From: Nemertoderma westbladi
Lineage: Eukaryota > Xenacoelomorpha > Nemertodermatida > Nemertodermatidae
Length of the DNA stretch: 64,000 nucleotides
Direction of reading: 5' to 3'
Assembly (NCBI GenBank): GCA_032718475.1
Contig: JAUCBJ010000678.1
Location: 62,001 to 126,000 of the forward strand
The notes under the pieces were generated by a model. That model saw nothing but the letters and a program-made list of their open reading frames with translations, had not been told where the DNA came from and did no database searches. Shown here one piece after another: positions 22,901-37,900 of this stretch (its first letter is position 1; the number at the start of each line of letters is the position of its first letter). A program made the translations under genes and the position numbers.

Positions 22901-25900
22901 AAACATACACCCTCAGTCGGCTAACAATGTAAGTTGAGTTTATAAACACTACAACACCAACCGCAGTGAAAACATACACCCTCAGTCGGCTAACAATGTA
23001 AGTTGAGTTTATAAATACTACAACACCAACCGCAGTGAAAACATACACCCTCAGTCGGCTAACAATGTAAGTTGAGATTATAAACACTTCAACACCAACC
23101 GCAGTGAATACATACACCCTCAGTCGGCTAACAATGTAAGTTGAGTTTATAAACACTACAACACTAACCGCAGTGAAAACATACCCCCTCAGTCGGCTAA
23201 CAATGTAAGTTGAGTTTATAAACACTACAACACCAAACGCAGTGAATACATACACCCTCAGTCGGCTAACATTGAAAGTTGAGTTTATAAACACTACAAC
23301 ACCAACCGCAGTGAAAACATACAACCTCAGTCGGCTAACAATGTAAGTTGAGTAGTTTATAAACACTACAACACCAACCGCAGTGAAAACATACACCCTC
23401 AGTCGGCTAACAATGTAAGTTGAGTTTATAAACACTACAACACCAACCGCAGTAAAAACATACACCCTCAGTCGGCTAACAATGTAAGTTGAGTTTATAA
23501 ACACTACAACACCAACCGCAGTGAAAACATACACCCTCAGTCGGCTAACAATGTAAGTTGAGTTTATAAACACTACAACACCAACCGCAGTGAAAACATA
23601 CACCCTCAGTCGGCTAACAATGTAAGTTGAGTTTATAAACACTACAACACCAACCGCAGTGAAAACATACACCCTCAGTCGGCTAACAATATAAGTTGAG
23701 TTTATAAACACTACAACACCAACCGCAGTGAAAACATACACCCTCAGTCGGCTAACAATGTAAGTTGAGTTTATAAACACTACAACACCAACCGCAGTGA
23801 AAACATACACCCTCAGTCGGCTAACAATGTAAGTTGAGTTTATAAACACTACAACACCAACCGCAGTGAAAACATACACCCTCAGTCGGCTAACAATGTA
23901 AGTTGAGTTTATAAACACTACAACACCAACCGCAGTGAAAACATACACCCTCAGTCGGCTAACAATGTAAGTTGAGTTTATAAACACTACAACACCAACC
24001 GCAGTGAAAACATACACCCTCAGTCGGCTAACAATATAAGTTGAGTTTATAAACACTACAACACCAACCGCAGTGAAAACATACACCCTCAGTCGGCTAA
24101 CAATGTAAGTTGAGTTTATAAACACTACAACACCAACCGCAGTGAAAACGTACACCCTCAGTCGGCTAACAATGTAAGTTGAGTTTATAAACACTACAAC
24201 ACCAACCGCAGTGAAAAAATACAACCTCAGTCGGCTAACAATGTAAGTTGAGTAGTTTATAAACACTACAACACCAACCGCAGTAAAAACATACAACCTC
24301 AGTCGGCTAACAATGTAAGTTGAGTTTATAAACACTACAACACCAACCGCAGTGAAAACATACAACCTCAGTCGGCTAACAATGTAAGTAGAGTAGTTTA
24401 TAAACACTACAACACCAACCGCAGTGAAAACATACACCCTCAGTCGGCTAACAATGTAAGTTGAGTTTATAAACACTACAACACCAACCGCAGTGAAAAC
24501 ATACACCCTCAGTCGGCTAACAATGTAAGTTGAGTTTATAAACACTACAACACCAACCGCAGTGAAAACATACACCCTCAGTCGGCTAACAATGTAAGTT
24601 GAGTTTATAAACACTACAACACCAACCGCAGTGAAAACATACACCCTCAGTCGGCTAACAATGTAAGTTGAGTTTATAAACACTACAACACCAACCGCAG
24701 TGAAAACACACACCCTCAGTCGGCTAACAATATAAGTTGAGTTTATAAACACTACAACACCAACCGCAGTGAAAACATACACCCTCAGTCGGATAACAAT
24801 GTAAGTTGAGTTTATAAACACTACAACACCAACCGCAGTGAAAACATACAACCTCAGTCGGCTAACAATGTAATGTAAGTTGAGTTTATAAACACTACAA
24901 CACCAACGGCAGTGAAAACATACACCCCCAGTCTGCTAACAATGTAAGTTGAGTTTATAAACACTACAACACCAACCGCAGTGAAAACATACACCCTCAG
25001 TCGGCTAACAATGTAAGTTGAGTAGTTTATAAACACTACAACACCAACCGCATTGAAAACATACACCCTCAGTCGGCTAACAATGTAAGTTGAGTATTTT
25101 ATAAACACTACAACACCAACCGAAGTGAAAACATACACCCTCAGTCGGCTAACAATGTAAGTTGAGTAGTTTATAAACACTACAACACCAACCGCAGTGA
25201 AAACATACACCCTCAGTCGGCTAACAATGTAAGTTGAGTAGTTTATAAACACTACAACACCAACCGCATTGAAAACATACACCCTCAGTCGGCTAACAAT
25301 GTAAGTTGAGTATTTTATAAACACTACAACACCAACCGAAGTGAAAACATACAACCTCAGTCGGCTAACAATGTAAATTGAGTAGTTTATAAACTATACA
25401 ACACCAACCGCAGTGAAAACATACACCCTCAGTCGGCTAACAATGTAAGTTGAGTTTATAAACACTACAACACCAACCGCAGTGAAAACATACAACCTCA
25501 GTCGGCTAACAATGTAAGTTGAGTTTATAAACACTACAACCACAACGGCAGTGAAAACATACACCCTCAGTCGGATAACAATGTAAGTTGAGATTATAAA
25601 CACTACAACACCAACGGCAGTGAAAACATACACCCTCAGTCGGCTAACAATGTAAGTTGAGTTTATAAACACTACAACACCAACGGCAGTGAAAACATAC
25701 ACCCTCAGTCGGCTAACAATGTAAGTTGAGTTTATAAACACTACAACACTAACCGCAGTGAAAACATACACCCTCAGTCGGCTAACAATGTAAGTTGAGT
25801 TTATAAACACTACAACACCAACGGCAGTGAAAACATACACCCTCAGTCGGCTAACATTGTAAGTTGAGTTTATAAACACTACAACACCAACCGCAGTGAA

Positions 25901-28900
25901 AACATACACCCTCAGTCGGCTAACAATGTAAGTTGAGTTTATAAACACTACAACACCAACCGCAGTAAAAACATACAACCTCAGTCGGCTAACAATGTAA
26001 GTTGAGTTTATAAACACTACAACACCAACCGCAGTGAAAACATACAACCTCAGTCGGCTAACAATGTAAGTTGAGTAGTTTATAAACACTACAACACCAA
26101 CCGCAGTGAAAACATACACCCTCAGTCGGCTAACAATGTAAGTTGAGTTTATAAACACTACAACACCAACCGCAGTGAAAACATACACCCTCAGTCGGCT
26201 AACAATGTAAGTTGAGTTTATAAACACTACAACACCAACCGCAGTGAAAACATACACCCTCAGTCGGCTAACAATGTAAGTTGAGTTTATAAACACTACA
26301 ACACCAACCGCAGTGAAAACATACACCCTCAGTCGGCTAACAATGTAAGTTGAGTTTATAAACACTACAACACCAACCGCAGTGAAAACATACACCCTCA
26401 GTCGGCTAACAATGTAAGTTGAGTTTATAAACACTACAACACCAACCGCAGTGAAAACATACACCCTCAGTCGGCTAACAATGTAAGTTGAGTTTATAAA
26501 CACTACAACACCAACCGCAGTGAAAACATACACCCTCAGTCGGCTAACAATGTAAGTTGAGTTTATAAATACTACAACACCAACCGCAGTGAAAACATAC
26601 ACCCTCAGTCGGCTAACAATGTAAGTTGAGATTATAAACACTTCAACACCAACCGCAGTGAATACATACACCCTCAGTCGGCTAACAATGTAAGTTGAGT
26701 TTATAAACACTACAACACTAACCGCAGTGAAAACATACCCCCTCAGTCGGCTAACAATGTAAGTTGAGTTTATAAACACTACAACATCAAACGCAGTGAA
26801 TACATACACCCTCAGTCGGCTAACATTGAAAGTTGAGTTTATAAACACTACAACACCAACCGCAGTGAAAACATACAACCTCAGTCGGCTAACAATGTAA
26901 GTTGAGTAGTTTATAAACACTACAACACCAACCGCAGTGAAAACATACACCCTCAGTCGGCTAACAATGTAAGTTGAGTTTATAAACACTACAACACCAA
27001 CCGCAGTAAAAACATACACCCTCAGTCGGCTAACAATGTAAGTTGAGTTTATAAACACTACAACACCAACCGCAGTGAAAACATACACCCTCAGTCGGCT
27101 AACAATGTAAGTTGAGTTTATAAACACTACAACACCAACCGCAGTGAAAACATACACCCTCAGTCGGCTAACAATGTAAGTTGAGTTTATAAACACTACA
27201 ACACCAACCGCAGTGAAAACATACACCCTCAGTCGGCTAACAATATAAGTTGAGTTTATAAACACTACAACACCAACCGCAGTGAAAACATACACCCTCA
27301 GTCGGCTAACAATGTAAGTTGAGTTTATAAACACTACAACACCAACCGCAGTGAAAACATACACCCTCAGTCGGCTAACAATGTAAGTTGAGTTTATAAA
27401 CACTACAACACCAACCGCAGTGAAAACATACACCCTCAGTCGGCTAACAATGTAAGTTGAGTTTATAAACACTACAACACCAACCGCAGTGAAAACATAC
27501 ACCCTCAGTCGGCTAACAATGTAAGTTGAGTTTATAAACACTACAACACCAACCGCAGTGAAAACATACACCCTCAGTCGGCTAACAATATAAGTTGAGT
27601 TTATAAACACTACAACACCAACCGCAGTGAAAACATACACCCTCAGTCGGCTAACAATGTAAGTTGAGTTTATAAACACTACAACACCAACCGCAGTGAA
27701 AACGTACACCCTCAGTCGGCTAACAATGTAAGTTGAGTTTATAAACACTACAACACCAACCGCAGTGAAAAAATACAACCTCAGTCGGCTAACAATGTAA
27801 GTTGAGTAGTTTATAAACACTACAACACCAACCGCAGTAAAAACATACAACCTCAGTCGGCTAACAATGTAAGTTGAGTTTATAAACACTACAACACCAA
27901 CCGCAGTGAAAACATACAACCTCAGTCGGCTAACAATGTAAGTAGAGTAGTTTATAAACACTACAACACCAACCGCAGTGAAAACATACACCCTCAGTCG
28001 GCTAACAATGTAAGTTGAGTTTATAAACACTACAACACCAACCGCAGTGAAAACATACACCCTCAGTCGGCTAACAATGTAAGTTGAGTTTATAAACACT
28101 ACAACACCAACCGCAGTGAAAACATACACCCTCAGTCGGCTAACAATGTAAGTTGAGTTTATAAACACTACAACACCAACCGCAGTGAAAACATACACCC
28201 TCAGTCGGCTAACAATGTAAGTTGAGTTTATAAACACTACAACACCAACCGCAGTGAAAACACACACCCTCAGTCGGCTAACAATATAAGTTGAGTTTAT
28301 AAACACTACAACACCAACCGCAGTGAAAACATACACCCTCAGTCGGATAACAATGTAAGTTGAGTTTATAAACACTACAACACCAACCGCAGTGAAAACA
28401 TACAACCTCAGTCGGCTAACAATGTAATGTAAGTTGAGTTTATAAACACTACAACACCAACGGCAGTGAAAACATACACCCCCAGTCTGCTAACAATGTA
28501 AGTTGAGTTTATAAACACTACAACACCAACCGCAGTGAAAACATACACCCTCAGTCGGCTAAAAATGTAAGTTGAGTTTATAAACACTACAACACCAACG
28601 GCAGTGAAAACATACACCCCCAGTCTGCTAACAATGTAAGTTGAGTTTATAAACACGACAACACCAACCGCAGTGAAAACATACACCCTCAGTCGGCTAA
28701 AAATGTAAGTTGAGTTTATAAACACTACAACACCAACCGCAGTGAAAACATACACCCTCAGTCGGCTAACAATGTAAGTTGAGTTTATAAACACTACAAC
28801 ACCAACCGCAGTGAAAACATACACCCTCAGTCGGCTAAAAATGTAAGTTGAGTTTATAAACACTACAACACCAACCGCAGTGAAAACATACACCCTCAGT

Positions 28901-31900
28901 CGGCTAACAATGTAAGTTGAGTTTATAAACACTACAACACCAACCGCAGTGAAAACATACCCCCTCAGTCGGCTAACAATGTAAGTTGAGTTTATAAACA
29001 CTACAACACCAACGGCAGTGAAAACATACACCCTCAGTCGGCTAACAATGTAAGTTGAGTTTATAAACACTGCAACACCAACCGCAGTGAAAACATACAC
29101 CCTCAGTCGGCTAACAATGTAAGTTGAGTTTATAAACACTACAACACCAATCGCAGTAAAAACATACACCCTCAGTCGGCTAACAATGTAATGTAAGTTG
29201 AGTTTATAAACACTACAACACCAACGGCAGTGAAAACATACACCCTCAGTCGGCTAACAATGTAAGTTGAGTTTATAAACACTACAACACCAATCGCAGT
29301 AAAAACATACACCCTCAGTCGGCTAACAATGTAATGTAAGTTGAGTTTATAAACACTACAACACCAACGGCAGTGAAAACATACACCCTCAGTCGGCTAA
29401 CAATGCAAGTTGCGTTTATAAACACTACAACACCAACGGCAGTGAAAACATACACCCTCAGTCGGCTAACAATGTAAGTTGAATTTATAAACACTACAAC
29501 ACCAACGGCAGTGAAAACATACCCCCTCAGTCGGCTAACAATGTAAGTTGAGTTTATAAACACTACAACACCAACCGCAGTGAAAACATACACCCTCAGT
29601 CGGCTAACAATGTAAGTTGAGTTTATAAACACTACAACACCAACGGCAGTGAAAACATACACCCTCAGTCGGCTAACAATGTAAGTTGAGTTTATAAACA
29701 CTACAACACCAACCGCAGTGAAAACATTCACCCTCAGTCGGCTAACAATGTAAGTTGAGTTTATAAACACTACAACACCAACCGCAGTGAAAACATACAC
29801 CCTCAGTCGGCTAACAATGTAAGTTGAGTTTATAAATACTACAACACCAACCGCAGTGAAAACATACACCCTCAGTCGGCTAACAATGTAAGTTGAGATT
29901 ATAAACACTACAAAACCAACCGCAGTGAATACATACACCCTCAGTCGGCTAACAATGTAAGTTGAGTTTGTAAACACTACAACACCAACCGCAGTGAAAA
30001 CATACACCCTCAGTCGGCTAACAATGTAAGTTGAGTTTATAAACACTACAACACCAACGGCAGTGAAAACATACCCCCTCAGTCGGCTAACAATGTAAGT
30101 TGAGTTTAAAAACACTACAACACCAACGGCAGTGAAAACATACACCCTCAGTCGGCTAACAATGAAGTTGAGTTTATAAACACTACAACACCAACGGCAG
30201 TGAAAACATACCCCCTCAGTCGGCTAACAATGTAAGTTGAGTTTATAAACACTACAACACCAACGGCAGTGAAAACATACACCCTCAGTCGGCTAACAAT
30301 GTAAGTTAAGATTATAAACACTACAACACCAACCGCAGTGAATACATACACCCTCAGTCGGCTAACAATGTAAGTTGAGTTTGTAAACACTACAACACCA
30401 ACCGCAGTGAAAACATACACCCTCAGTCGGCTAACAATGTAAGTTGAGTTTATAAACACTACAACACCAAACGCAGTGAATACATACACCCTCAGTCGGC
30501 TAACATTGTAAGTTGAGTTTATAAACACTACAACACCAACCGCAGTGAAAACATACACCCTCAGTCGGCTAACAATGTAATGTAAGTTGAGTTTATAAAC
30601 ACTACAACACCAACGGCAGTGAAAACATAAACCCTCAGTCGGCTAACAATGTAAGTTGAGTTTATAAACACTACAACACCAACGGCATTGAAAACATACC
30701 CCCTCAGTCGGCTAACAATGTAAGTTGAGTTTATAAACACTACAACACCAAACGCAGTGAATACATACACCCTCAGTCGGCTAACATTGTAAGTTGAGTT
30801 TATAAACACTACAACACCAAACGCAGTGAATACATACACCCTCAGTCGGCTAACAATGTAAGTTGAGTTTATAAACACTACAACACCAACCGCAGTGAAA
30901 ACATACACCCTCAGTCGGCTAACAATGTAATGTAAGTTGAGTTTATAAACACTACAACACCAACGGCAGTGAAAACATAAACCCTCAGTCGGCTAACAAT
31001 GTAAGTTGAGTTTATAAACACTACAACACCAACGGCATTGAAAACATACCCCCTCAGTCGGCTAACAATGTAAGTTGAGTTTATAAACACTACAACACCA
31101 AACGCAGTGAATACATACACCCTCAGTCGGCTAACATTGTAAGTTGAGTTTATAAACACTACAACACCTACCGCAGTAAAAACATACACCCTCAGTCGGC
31201 TAAAAATGTAAGTTGAGTTTATAAACACTACAACACCAACGGCATTGAAAACATACCCCCTCAGTCGGCTAACAATGTAAGTTGAGTTTATAAACACTAC
31301 AACACCAAACGCAGTGAATACATACGCCCTCAGTCGGCTAACATTGTAAGTTGAGTTTATAAACACTACAACACCAACCGCAGTGAAAACATTCACCCTC
31401 AGTCGGCTAACAATGTAAGTTGAGTTTATAAACACTACAACACCAACCGCAGTGAAAACATACACCCTCAGTCGGCTAACAATGTAAGTTGAGTTTATAA
31501 ATACTACAACACCAACCGCAGTGAAAACATACACCCTCAGTCGGCTAACAATGTAAGTTGAGATTATAAACACTTCAACACCAACCGCAGTGAATACATA
31601 CACCCTCAGTCGGCTAACAATGTAAGTTGAGTTTGTAAACACTACAACACCAACCGCAGTGAAAACATACACCCTCAGTCGGCTAACAATGTAAGTTGAG
31701 TTTATAAACACTACAACACCAACGGCAGTGAAAACATACCCCCTCAGTCGGCTAACAATGTAAGTTGAGTTTATAAACACTACAACACCAACCGCAGTGA
31801 AAACATACACCCTCAGTCGGCTAACAATGTAAGTTGAGTTTATAAATACTACAACACCAACCGCAGTGAAAACATACACCCTCAGTCGGCTAACAATGTA

Positions 31901-34900
31901 AGTTGAGATTATAAACACTTCAACACCAACCGCAGTGAATACATACACCCTCAGTCGGCTAACAATGTAAGTTGAGTTTATAAACACTACAACACTAACC
32001 GCAGTGAAAACATACCCCCTCAGTCGGCTAACAATGTAAGTTGAGTTTATAAACACTACAACACCAAACGCAGTGAATACATACACCCTCAGTCGGCTAA
32101 CATTGTAAGTTGAGTTTATGAACACTACAACACCAACCGCAGTGAAAACATTCACCCTCAGTCGGCTAACAATGTAAGTTGAGTTTATAAACACTACAAC
32201 ACCAACCGCAGTGAAAACATACACCCTCAGTCGGCTAACAATGTAAGTTGAGTTTATAAATACTACAACACCAACCGCAGTGAAAACATACACCCTCAGT
32301 CGGCTAACAATGTAAGTTGAGATTATAAACACTTCAACACCAACCGCAGTGAATACATACACCCTCAGTCGGCTAACAATGTAAGTTGAGTTTGTAAACA
32401 CTACAACACCAACCGCAGTGAAAACATACACCCTCAGTCGGCTAACAATGTAAGTTGAGTTTATAAACACTACAACACCAACGGCAGTGAAAACATACCC
32501 CCTCAGTCGGCTAACAATGTAAGTTGAGTTTATAAACACTACAACACCAACGGCAGTGAAAACATACACCCTCAGTCGGCTAACAATGAAGTTGAGTTTA
32601 TAAACACTACAACACCAACGGCAGTGAAAACATACCCCCTCAGTCGGCTAACAATGTAAGATGAGTTTATAAACACTACAACACCAACGGCAGTGAAAAC
32701 ATACACCCTCAGTCGGCTAACAATGTAAGTTGAGATTATAAACACTACAACACCAACCGCAGTGAATACATACACCCTCAGTCGGCTAACAATGTAAGTT
32801 GAGTTTGTAAACACTACAACACCAACCGCAGTGAAAACATACACCCTCAGTCGGCTCAAAATGTAAGTTGAGTTTATAAACACTACAACACCAACGGCAG
32901 TGAAAACATACACCCTCAGTCGGCTAACATTGTAAGTTGAGTTTATAAACACTACAACACCAACCGCAGTGAAAACATACACCCTCAGTCGGCTAACAAT
33001 GTAAGTTGTGTTTATAAACACTACAACACCAACCGCAGTGAAAACATACACCCTCAGTCGGCTAACAATGTAAGTTGAGTTTGTAAACACTACAACACCA
33101 ACCGCAGTGAAAACATACACCCTCAGTCGGCTAACAATGTAAGTTGAGTTTATAAACACTACAACACCAACGGCAGTGAAAACATACTCCCTCAGTCGGC
33201 TAACAATGTAAGTTGAGTTTATAAACACTACAACACCAACGGCAGTGAAAACATACACCCTCAGTCGGCTAACAATGTAATGTAAGTTGAGTTTATAAAC
33301 ACTACAACACCAACCGCAGTGAAAACATACACCCTCAGTCGGCTAACAATGTAAGTTGAGTTTATAAACACTACAACACCAATCGCAGTAAAAACATACA
33401 CCCTCAGTCGGCTAACAATGTAATGTAAGTTGAGTTTATAAACACTACAACACCAACGGCAGTGAAAACATACACCCTCAGTCGGCTAACAATATAAGTT
33501 GAGTTTATAAACACTACAACACCAACAGCAGTGAAAACATACACCCTCAATCGGCTAACAATGTAAGTTGAGTAGTTTATAAACACTACAACACCAACCG
33601 CAGTGAAAACATACACCCTCAGTCGGCTAACAATGTAAGTTGAGTTTATAAACACTACAACACCAATCGCAGTAAAAACATACACCCTCAGTCGGCTAAC
33701 AATGTAATGTAAGTTGAGTTTATAAACACTACAACACCAACGGCAGTGAAAACATACACCCTCAGTCGGCTAACAATGTAAGTTGAGTTTATAAACACTA
33801 CAACACCAATCGCAGTAAAAACATACACCCTCAGTCGGCTAACAATGTAATGTAAGTTGAGTTTATAAACACTACAACACCAACGGCAGTGAAAACATAC
33901 ACCCTCAGTCGGCTAACAATGTAAGTTGAGTTTATAAACACTACAACACAAACGGCAGTGAAAACATACACCCTCAGTCGGATAACAATGTAAGTTGAGT
34001 TTATAAACACTACAACACCAACCGCAGTGAAAACATACACCCTCAGTCGGCTAACAATGTAATGTAAGTTGAGTTTATAAACACTACAACACCAAACGCA
34101 GTGAAAACATACCCCCTCAGTCGGCTAACAACAATGTAATGTAAGTTGAGTTTATAAACACTACAACACCAACCGCAGTGAAAACATACACCCTCAGTCG
34201 GCTAACAATGTAATGTAAGTTGAGTTTATAAACACTACAACACCAACGACCGTTAAAACATACACCCTCAGTCGGCTAAAAATGTAAGTTGAGTTTATGA
34301 ACACTACAACACTAACCGCAGTGAAAACATACACCCTCAGTCGGCTAACAATGTAAGTTGAGATTATAAACACTACAACACCAACCGCAGTAAAAACATA
34401 CACCCTCAGTCGGCTAACAATGTAATGTAAGTTGAGTTTATAAACACTACAACACCAACGGCAGTTAAAACATACACCCTCAGTCGGCTAACAATGTAAG
34501 TTGAGTTTATAAACACTACAACACCAACCGCAGTAAAAACATACACCATCAGTCGGCTAACAATGTAATGTAAGTTGAGTTTATAAACACTACGGCTGGC
34601 ATTATTGTACACTTTGGGCCACAGTTGTTACATTTATTTTGATAAGTTTAAATGTTTAAAGGTTCCATGATGCAAACACATGAACATTGATAGCCAGTAG
34701 CTCCGAGAGATTCCCCGTACTTAGTTCCAATTTAAGCCTCATGCGAATTTAGTTGCAATGGAAACGAATTTAGTTACAATTTAGGCGAACTTAGTTACAA
34801 TAAAAAGGGAAAGACGAAAACGAATTTGGTTCAAATGCAGGCGAACTTAGTTCCAATGGATGCGAACTTAGTTCCAATGGATGCGAACTTAGTTCCAATG

Positions 34901-37900
34901 GATGCGAACTTAGTTCCAATGGATGCGAATTTAGTTACAATTTAGGCGAACTTAGTTACAATGGATGCGAATTTAGTTACAATTTAGGCGAACTTAGTTA
35001 CAATAAAAAGGGAAAGACGAAAACGAATTTAGTTCAAATGCAGGCGAACTTAGTTCCAATGGATGCGAACTTAGTTCCAATGGATGCGAACTTAGTTCCA
35101 ATGGATGCGAATTTAGTTCCAACTTTTCAGGTGTGGGGCGAGCCACGTATTTCGGTGTGGCACTGTTTAATGCCACTATTAGGTAATTGGGTAAATAATA
35201 ATTGTAAATAAGTAACCCAAACAACGCCCAACCTGCTAACACAAATAACGCCGTAGAACGAAAACGTATTTGGTGTGAAAATGGGCAAATGTGCATGACT
35301 TCAGTATATAATTCAGTCAGTCAGAATCAGTATACTCGTTATTAATATATATTTTAAAATGTGTAATTATACATTTAATTCATTAATAATAATTCGTTTT
35401 TAAAAATTGACAGAATGGTTTTACAATTATTTACAATTATTGTTGACCCTGACCCACCCCAAATAGTGGCAATACGCAATAGGCTTCGCCTATTACGTGG
35501 CTATCTATCCCCACGATTGAAACATTGGAACTAAGTTCATTTTGGAACTTGGAACTTGGAATTTGGAACTAAGTTCATTTTGGCATCCATTGGAACTAAA
35601 TTCGCTTATTGGAACTAAGTTCGCTTATTGGAACTAAGTTCGCATCCATTGGAACTAAATTCGCATCCATTGGAACTAAATTCGTATCCATTGGAACTAA
35701 ATTCGTATCCATTGGAAGTAAATTCGCTTATTGGAACTAAGTTCGCTTCCATTGGAATTATATTTGCATGCATTGGAACTAAGTTCGTATCCATTGGAAC
35801 TAAATTCACATCCATTGGAACTAAGTTCGCTTCCATTGTAACTAAATTCGCTTCTATTGGAACTAAATTCGCATCCATTGGAACTAAATTCGCATCCATT
35901 GGAACTAAATTCGTATCCATTGGAACTAAATTCGTATCCATTGGAAGTAAATTCGCTTATTGGAACTAAGTTCGCTTCCATTGGAATTATATTTGCATGC
36001 ATTGGAACTAAGTTCGTATCCATTGGAAGTAAATTCGCTTATTGGAACTAAGTTCGCTTCCATTGGAATTATATTTGCATGCATTGGAACTAAGTTCGCA
36101 TCCGTTGGAACTAAATTCGCATCCATTGGAACTAAGTTCGCTTCCATTGTAACTAAATTCGCTTCCATTGGAATTATATTCGCATGCATTGGAACTAAGT
36201 TCGCATCCGTTGGAACTAAATTCGTATGCATTGGAACTAAATTCACATGCATTGGAACTAAATTAGTTTTAGTCTTTCCCTTGTTATTGGAACTAAGTTC
36301 GCATCCATTGGGACTAAATTCGTTTTAGTCTTTCCCTTGTTATTGGAACTAAGTTCGTATCCATTGGAACTAAGTTCGTATCCATTGGAACTAAATTTGC
36401 TTCAATTGGAACTAAATTCGCATGCATTGGAACTAAATTAGTTTTAGTCTTTCCCTTATTATTGGAACTAAGTTCGCATCCATTGGGACTAAATTCGTTT
36501 TAGTCTTTCCCTTGTTATTGGAACTAAGTTCGTATCCATTGGAACTAAGTTCGTATCCATTGGAACTAAGTTCGCATCCATTGGGACTAAATTCGTTTTA
36601 GTCTTTCCCTTGTTATTGGAACTAAGTTCGCTTCCATTGGAACTAGGTTCGCATCCATTGGAACTAAATTTGCTTCCATTGGAACTAAATTTGCTCCCAT
36701 TGGAACTAAATTCGTTTTAGTCTTTCCCTTGTGATTGGAACTAAGTTCGTATCCATTGGAACTAAGTTCGTATCCATTGGAACTAAATTTGCTTCAATTG
36801 GAACTAAATTCGCATGCATTGGAACTAAATTCGCATGCATTGTAACTAAATTCGCATGCATTGGAACTAATTTCGTTTTAGTCTTTCCCTTGTTATTGGA
36901 ACTAAGTTAATATCCATTGGAACTAAATTTGCTCCCATTGGAACTAAATTCGTATGCATTGGAACTAAATTCGCATCCATTGGAACTAAATTCGTTTTAG
37001 TATTTCCCTTGTTATTGGAACTAAGTTAATATCCATTGGAACTAAATTTGCTCCCATTGGAACTAAATTCGTATGCATTGGAACTAAATTCACATGCATT
37101 GGAACTAAATTTGTTTTAGTCTTTCCCTTGTTATTGGAACTAAGTTCGTATCCATTGGAACTAAATTTGCTTCCATTGGAACTAAATTCGCATGCATTGG
37201 AACTAAATTCGCATGCATTGGAACTAAATTCGCATGCATTGGAACTAAATTCGTTTTAGTCTTTCCCTTGTTATTGGAACTAAGTTAATATCCATTGGAA
37301 CTAAATTTGCTCCCATTGGAACTAAATTCGTATGCATTGGAACTAAATTCGCATCCATTGGAACTAAATTCGTTTTAGTCTTTCCCTTGTTATTGGAACT
37401 AAGTTAATATCCATTGGAACTAAATTTGCTCCCATTGGAACTAAATTCGTATGCATTGGAACTAAATTCACATCCATTGGAACTAAATTCGCATGCATTG
37501 GAACTAAATTCGCATGCATTGGAACTAAATTCGTTTTAGTCTTTCCCTTGTTATTGGAACTAAGTTCGTATCCATTGGAACTAAGTTCGTATCCATTGGA
37601 ACTAAATTTGCTTCCATTGGAACTAAATTCGCATGCATTGGAACTAATTTCGTTTTAGTCTTTCCCTTGTTATTGGAACTAAGTTCGTATCCATTGGAAC
37701 TAAGTTCGTATCCATTGGAACTAAGTTCGTATCCATTGGAACTAAATTTGCTCCCATTGGAACTAAATTTGTTTTAGTCTTTCCCTTTTTATTGGAACTA
37801 AGTTCGTATCCATTGGAACTAAATTCGTTTTAGTCTTTCCCTTGTTATTGGAACTAAGTTCGTATCCATTGGAACTAAATTTGCTTCAATTGGAACTAAA

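Noticed and set aside
21129-34612. Minus-strand open frames of up to 1003 codons with a hydrophobic 23-residue repeat
   Set aside because: The 69-bp unit has no stop on this strand and 69 is a multiple of three. The plus strand is known to be exon-derived, so these are antisense shadows.
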